Below are positions 58,691-64,000 of a stretch of 64,000 nt of DNA, one piece after another. Origin of the DNA: Eunapius fragilis (taxonomy: Eukaryota > Porifera > Demospongiae > Spongillida > Spongillidae); contig OY811981.1 in assembly GCA_963681505.1 (NCBI GenBank), positions 6,430,307 through 6,494,306 on the forward strand, read 5' to 3'. How positions within the stretch are numbered: the stretch's first letter is position 1; each line of letters starts with the position of its first letter. The notes beneath the pieces are model-generated. The model did not search any database and had not been told where the DNA came from. It saw only the letters and a list, made by a program, of their open reading frames with translations. Position numbers and translations under genes: made by a program.

Positions 58691-60134
58691 TTCATAGATT
58701 TTTTCTCATATCTAACTTACACTGACCATATAGTTGATTGTAAATCATTTGCTACAGCTCTAGTTTTCTGTTTTTTATTTTAATTTTAAAAATCGACTAT
58801 TCTAAACTTATCATGATACTGGTAATGATACGAGTAGAGCTTAGTACGGCCCAAATCTAACAATACAATTATGCGTGGTCAAGAAGGAGAAGAAGGAGGA
58901 GCAGGATAATTCCGGGAATGAGTACGAGGACGGGCAGTACCCCTTTGTTCTCTACAACCGCACGGTTTTGCGACATAAAACAGACGATGAAATTACTCAC
59001 TTTCGTCTTCTCGTTCGATTACAGCTAAGCGATCTGTCATGGCAAAAGTGGTCCTAACTAAAAGTGGTCCGGCGGACCACTTTTGGTCGTCAAAATTGGT
59101 CCACCCAGACCATATTTGTCCGCCAAAACTGGTCCTGCCTTGCCAAAAACGGTGCGCTATTCCGGCAGATCGTAGTTACCTCTACACGCAAAGTTTGTCC
59201 TAGCTCCTTTTTCCCCTTCAGCTGGAGGACAATGTGTCTGGCTTTATATTTACAATATTATTATTATTTCAAGGCGCCACATGTATAAAGGAGAGGGATG
59301 AAATAAATATAAATTATAAATGCATTGTGCATGCTCAGTGAATACATACACAAGCAAAACGCATGCTGCATGTGATGCAATAAATGGTGAATTTGCAATT
59401 GAGGAGCTGTTGTCAATCTGTGATCAATGCCCAGTAACTCTATAGATTTGATTCCTTTGATTCCATTAATTGTTCCAATAACCATGTGTATATATAAGCA
59501 ATGATAATTATATGCAGGAGGATGAATGCCTTGAATTATAATGATTCACTACAATAGTGTATAACTCTAACTGCTTGCCTAGAAGAATAGCTGAAGTTCC
59601 TTCCCCATGTTGCATACATCAAATAACTGAAGGGAGGAGGAGGAGGAACAAGAGGAGGTAAGGGGGAGGAGGTATAAGGAGAGGAGGAAGGGGGTGGTAT
59701 GGGTACATAGTGATAAAGCACCCCATCCCTCTGCCCCCCACCCACCCCCACACACACATATCCCTGCACATGACCATGTGAGGAGTGTTGCTGTTTCCTC
59801 CTTTATAAAGAGGATGTTGGTACACATCCAACACCTCACGTGTAAGCATAAACATGCATTAACAATTTCCCTGTTTACATGATTGGACATGTATTACTTA
59901 TTTCCTTATTTACTGCCTGTGCATATTTCTGGAACCATATGTAGGGAAGGGATGTATGGTGACTCTGTGGGTCATATGTACACATCACATGTAAAGTATT
60001 CACGCGTCATGGTAAAGTTTATGCACCTTCTACTGTTCTTTGTGTGATTTATCAAACCAGTTCTGAACATCGCATTCTAATAAGAGCCCACTGACATGTC
60101 CTGCCCCCCACGACTCCCCTGAGGAATTAAGTGG
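58691..60134. other. Intergenic DNA, no recognisable gene
   Basis: A Lys/Glu-rich frame at 58875-59057 has no recognisable similarity. At 59055-59160 a cluster of TGGTCC/GGACCA strings includes the palindrome GTGGTCCGGCGGACCAC. A GGAGGAGG-rich stretch lies at 59630-59690. I cannot assign any of these. Confidence 0.35.
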
Positions 60135-60456
60135 TTGTTCAATTATTTTTAAACTCTGTGCCATTGTCTGTTGTAATAATCTTGGGCAAACCCATGCATT
60201 CGCATAAAAATCTGCAAGGATTGAATACAGTGAATCAGATTATCAGTGTGCATGGCATTGTATCTATGTACTATAACTTAAAGCACGTATACACCTGTAT
60301 TGCGCTGTTTGTAATTTAAATCAATACATGCAGTCAGGATGTATTGATTTCCTGACTTAGACTTCACAAGTGGCCCAACAAAATCAATTCCATTGTGATT
60401 CCATGATGACTTCACTTGACCTGGTGCAGTTCTAGGGTAGTATGAATCTCCACGTG
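60135..60456 (-). mobile_element. Integrase fragment B
   Basis: On the minus strand the frame reads PGQVKSSWNHNGIDFVGPLV then GNQYILTACIDLN. This is the first-Asp region of a retroviral-type integrase core. After an intron-like gap (donor GTGTAT, acceptor TTGCAG) it reads CMGLPKIITTDNGTEFKNN, the second-Asp box. The frame stops immediately after, and the Glu box is absent. It is a 3'-truncated copy of the same kind of element as the one at 61055-63350. Confidence 0.6.
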
Positions 60457-61054
60457 TTCAAGGTGCTTATGTGCCCGGACCAGCCGGACAAATTTTGGCC
60501 TCATTTTAGGTCAGGCTGGTGTCACAGGAAAAATGGAATCCCTGAAAAATTTGCACCCCCGTGCCATTTTTCCTAAAAATTTTGGCACCCCCACTCCAAT
60601 TTTCCTAGGAAACTCAGCATCCCTTAGCATTGCCATTTCTCCTAGGAATTTTGGAACCCTCTCGCATTCCTAAATAATAATGGAAATCTAGAATATTATT
60701 CACTGGCCTTCTGGCATATAAGAAAGCGGAGAACCATTTCAAGGCTTTTAATGGCTGCTATGTAATGTATGCCACGCAATAATAGAAATGTTTGAATCAA
60801 TGAGACTGAGGTATTAAGAATGAGCAGCTGCATTGATTGAGATAGTGGCACACAACATGTATGGATGTTACATCTTTTTAACTGTTTCAAAATGTTTGTT
60901 GGAGTTAGTTATATATATGCCTTCAACTCGATGCAAGCCAAGCTTAGTTTCCTGTGGTGAATGCTTGAGCCATTTGAATGTTTCATTTGGCATATAATGA
61001 TGCTGCTGTAATCACCAATTCTGTAGCCCAGGTGCCCAGAGTCTGCATCCTTGA
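60457..61054. other. Low-complexity and unassigned DNA
   Basis: Four diverged copies of a roughly 45-bp unit with TTTTCCTA-GAAATTTTGG-ACCC strings lie at 60530-60665. No gene is seen in the remainder. Confidence 0.4.
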
Positions 61055-61426
61055 TCATTTCATACAGATTTCCATAGAGCCATCTGTGGATCCGAGGGAG
61101 GGTAACATTGAATCTGTTGATTCGTGGATCGTGTACATTGTGATCAGCAGACGCAGTTCTTCATGAAACTCCTGTGATCCTGTTACAGCTAGAGAAACAG
61201 ATCGAAAGAAACAATTTCCATCTGCAGCAATCCTAGCTGTTGCTAATGGGCAGTGTGACACAGCAATCATTGATGGCTGTGTCAAATGAGAGTGATTCAC
61301 ATGGATTAATGTAAACCCTAGAAGAGCACACCTCTCCTTATGCCACTCACTGCAAACTGGCTGGTAGTTGATATGACCATTATGCTCTTTGAGATGATAT
61401 GCTGCTGCTGCTACACTGTTTTCCAT
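61055..61426 (-). CDS. OTU-type cysteine protease domain of an integrase element
   Basis: A 123-residue frame with RIAADGNCFFRSVSLAVTGS and EFHEELRLLITMYTIHES. The D-G-N-C-x-F-R-S box with its catalytic Cys and the HxxLR helix are the N-terminal half of an OTU deubiquitinase-like fold. The C-terminal catalytic His is not seen, so the domain is truncated or continues in another exon. The start codon is uncertain because the upstream part (YQPVCSEWHKERC) looks like the end of a longer open frame. It lies downstream of, and on the same strand as, the integrase pieces at 61992-63350, suggesting one element. Confidence 0.6.
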   Translation of the reverse strand: MENSVAAAAYHLKEHNGHINYQPVCSEWHKERCALLGFTLIHVNHSHLTQPSMIAVSHCPLATARIAADGNCFFRSVSLAVTGSQEFHEELRLLITMYTIHESTDSMLPSLGSTDGSMEICMK

Positions 61427-61454
61427 ATTCTAGTAACCCATCAATGGTAAAATC

Positions 61455-61712
61455 CTAATTTAAAAAAAAACTTCTTTTATTTCTGACCCACTGACACAAT
61501 TCATCCAGATCATAAGGACTCATCAGAAAATAAATGTTCCCAAGTACATGAACAGGCTTTGGTGGATCTGCTCCACACTTTAAGCAGCTGAATTCCTTTA
61601 ACCAAGCAATGTGTAGTTCCAATGTATGATAGGACTTTCCCTTTGAATTCAGCAAACTCATCATGCAGGTTTTCATTGACAACAACAAAATTTCCCCCAG
61701 GAGTTCTTGCAA
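61455..61712 (-). CDS. Unrecognised frame between integrase and OTU parts
   Basis: An 85-residue minus-strand frame with HIAWLKEFSCLKCGADPPKP and YDLDELCQWVRNKRS. Cysteine pairs hint at a small zinc site. I do not recognise it; its position suggests it belongs to the integrase/OTU element. Confidence 0.35.
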   Translation of the reverse strand: MQELLGEILLLSMKTCMMSLLNSKGKSYHTLELHIAWLKEFSCLKCGADPPKPVHVLGNIYFLMSPYDLDELCQWVRNKRSFFLN

Positions 61713-61991
61713 TGGAACATCATGTTTCCATAAAACTCACAGAAGTCTATCCATAGAGAGACATCTATGTCTTTACTCAATGCATATTCCTCTTGCTACA
61801 GATCCAGTTCTGCGTTCTGTAGAGAATAAATAACAATAAAAGAGTGCATCACAACATTAGAAAAATCAGCTAGAATTTACAACAAACTCTTCATCATCTT
61901 CTTTGGCTTCATAATATGATGTACATGCTCCTGACCTCCATAGACATAAAATGTTCGAAGAATACAACTGCTCCTCGAGTACAGATACAGG

Positions 61992-62385
61992 TTAAAGCAT
62001 TTTACGCTGCTCTGGACTGTGACTTTGCTGCACTTTATTCTGACATCCTTGCTCCTTGTCGTTATCATTATCTTCATGGTGAACACTGTCACCTATACCT
62101 TTTCCATCAGCTGCCTCTTGTTCACCTGCACACTCACTGCCACTGTTGTCTAATTCTTCAACTTCATCCGCAATGTTTTCTTCAACTACTGGATCAAGAA
62201 AGCGCTTAAGGCGAGCACAGTGAATGGGGTGCTTTAATGGTTTTCCCTCCAATGTTTTCAGACAATATATACCCTTGCCCAGGTCTTTTCGAATGATGTA
62301 AACGCCAGCCATGGTTTCCCTAGTTTGCCTCCCATTCTGTACCTATTCCTTGCATTGAACTTCAACACCTTGTCCCCCACCTTAA
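61992..62385 (-). mobile_element. Integrase C-terminal (GPY/F-like) module
   Basis: The frame reads KVLKFNARNRYRMGGKLGKP, then AGVYIIRKDLGKGIYCLKTL and an acidic Glu/Asp-rich tail. The G-x-Y-x-I-x-x-x-L pattern after a basic GKL segment is the GPY/F module found at the C-terminus of Ty3/Gypsy and Ginger integrases. A frameshift separates its first part (62345-62385) from the rest. Confidence 0.55.
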
Positions 62386-62683
62386 ATATAGATTTTTTAA
62401 ATCATAGTGTAGCTTCTGTTCTGGTTTGTGCACAGAGAATATTCTGTGTAGCCTTGGCATGATATTGTTCCTGAAGATTGATAAGAGCATCATATTTTTC
62501 AGGTGCTCAGGTTCTGTAAGATGTGGCAATGAGCTACCACCCACAACACTTTCCACATGCACATGAACTGGGAGCTTAGCCTCACGAAAATGCATTAGTA
62601 TGGCCAGTAGAAGCATGAATGGATGTCCTGTAAATAATCATATTTATGCAAATATTATTATGCAAATACAGAATGCTTCATAC

Positions 62684-63350
62684 CTGTAGCTAAACATGAT
62701 TTTCTCAATATGATCATCCCAGTCGTTTTGTTTTTCATTTACAACTTGAATCAGGGAACCTTTTAGTGTTTGGTTAAACCTCACTGTCAATCCATTTGTC
62801 TGTGGATGATATGCACTACCAACTCTGTGCTCAGTGCCTGTTAACTTCAGAAGATGATTAACAACCTTACAATTGAAATAAATACAGCATTAAGCCTTGA
62901 TGTACATATAGCTGATCATGTAAATATAACGATGCATCAGTTACACTATTGTAAATATAAAATGAATCGTTATAATATATAACTATTTGGAATCATTACT
63001 GCGTATAGGCACCTTACATTTTTTTAACAGATTAAAAATTTTGTATCATTTTCACAGTAATTCTTATGCACAGATTACCTCATAGAGTTGCAAGGTTTCA
63101 ACCATAGATGTTATATATCTATGTTTGAAGTAAATTCTCAAGCAGCCATATGTTTCAGAGCACTGAAGTGTTACATTTGTTTGATAATGTATGTGTGGAC
63201 ATACCTGATTACAATACTCAGTCCCTTGATCAGATATTGTTACGTACATCAGGGCACCCATGATGAAGAATGAGGTCATTAAGAAACTCAGCAACATTAA
63301 TGGCTTCTTTTTTGGGAGATGCACGTGCTTCTGGCCACTTCGAAAAATAA
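62684..63350 (-). mobile_element. Integrase core fragment A with a GT-AG intron
   Basis: Exonic parts at 63350-63205 and 62865-62684 surround a 339-bp intron (GTATGT...GTAAG) and join in phase. The first reads YYFSKWPEARASPKKEAINV and, after a one-base frameshift, SDQGTEYCNQ (second catalytic Asp). The second reads LTGTEHRVGSAYHPQTNGLT then VRFNQTLKGSLIQVVNEKQN. The catalytic Glu that normally follows NGLxE is replaced by Val (GTG). A frameshift plus the lost Glu mean the integrase is dead. Confidence 0.7.
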
Positions 63351-63554
63351 TATCACCGAATATTGGCTCATTTGGCTTTCCATACTAGCTAAGCAGATAC
63401 CACTGCCTGCTTCCTCGACGCTTTTGACCCTTTGTTTACCTTGCACCCACAGACCCGGCATAGGTCTTCCAATTACCTAGAAACAGTTTGTGGTTTGTTT
63501 CGATGTACAGATGGGGAGAAAATACATTGCACCTTTATAATAACTGCCAGTTGA

Positions 63555-64000
63555 TATAACCCTGCTGACTTCAGTGCCGCTTTTAATATTCATCAATTGG
63601 CTGCTGAAAACGTTGTAATGCTTCATAATCCGCCCCTTTTCTCTATTTATTTGCTAGCTTGCCTCTCCACGCCCTGCCTACTTCTATAGCTTACCTTCAT
63701 TATACGAGGCTACGTGTACCGAATACCTGCCTGCACACTAACTTCCAGTCATAATCCCTTGCTTTGTTACCGTGGTGGAGGGATGGACACAACCTGAGTA
63801 CCCAAGCTGTTGAAGCTCTTATTATGACTGGAAGTTAGTGTGCAGGCAGGTATTAGGTACACGTAGCCTCGCATAATGAAGGTAAGCTAGAAATAGGTAG
63901 GGTGTGGAGAGGCAAGCAAATAAAGGGCGGATTACGAAGCACTACAACGTTTTCAGCAGCCAATGAAATGATAAGCGGTACTGAAGTCGGCATGGTTATA
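63555..64000. mobile_element. Large inverted repeat running to the window edge
   Basis: The left arm (63555 to about 63757) and right arm (about 63815 to 64000) are imperfect reverse complements at about 85-90% by eye. Shared strings include TGCCTGCACACTAACTTCCA, AACGTTGTA and GCCTCTCCAC. They enclose a roughly 55-bp loop. The right arm ends at the last base, so the true end is outside. There is no coding capacity; it could be a long-hairpin MITE or a foldback element. Confidence 0.75.

Overview
The window is animal nuclear DNA. Five conserved animal genes are split by short GT-AG introns: homologues of CDR2/CDR2L, EEF2KMT (FAM86), RNPS1, TEX2 and FOXRED2. The rest is intronless receptor-like genes of a beta-helix/multi-membrane family, hairpin MITEs, decayed transposons and a very large amount of micro- and minisatellite DNA. 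That mix, with homologues that are clear but distant from vertebrate ones, suggests an early-branching metazoan, most likely a demosponge. This is inference; no lineage marker gene is present.

Layout. 1-258 is the 3' end of a beta-helix/multi-TM gene (copy A). 0.26-6.2 kb is AT-rich DNA with a decayed hAT-like element (3148-4859) and two hairpin MITEs. 6.2-37.8 kb is a compact block of five genes: CDR2-like (+, 6235-8317), EEF2KMT (-, 8824-13295), RNPS1 (+, 13420-15090), TEX2 (-, 15399-22745) and FOXRED2 (+, 23454-37844). EEF2KMT/RNPS1 and TEX2/FOXRED2 are head-to-head pairs; CDR2/EEF2KMT and RNPS1/TEX2 are tail-to-tail. I reconstructed exons by hand. Intron phases agree at every junction of CDR2, RNPS1, TEX2 and FOXRED2, and across EEF2KMT, where only the last exon is weakly supported.

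38-46 kb has no convincing gene. It holds a degenerate copy of the FOXRED2 3' end, a three-copy dispersed repeat and palindromic MITEs. 46.1-49.6 kb is the complete single-exon copy B of the beta-helix/multi-TM family. 50-64 kb is a transposon graveyard: a formin FH2 fragment, a SINE-like head, a broken reverse transcriptase carrying a mariner-type MITE, a fragment of a bacterial-type Rpn/PDDEXK_2 nuclease, an almost pure (TTGC)n tract of about 850 bp joined to a deleted copy C of the receptor-like family, and two integrase fragments with an OTU-protease-like domain. A large inverted repeat runs off the right edge.

Functional themes. TEX2 (ER lipid transfer) and FOXRED2 (ER redox/ERAD) are both ER proteins and share a 708-bp intergenic promoter. 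EEF2KMT (methylation of translation factor eEF2) and RNPS1 (exon-junction complex) share a 124-bp promoter with a perfect CRE. Tandem repeats fill most FOXRED2 introns, and some of them begin at the splice donor itself.
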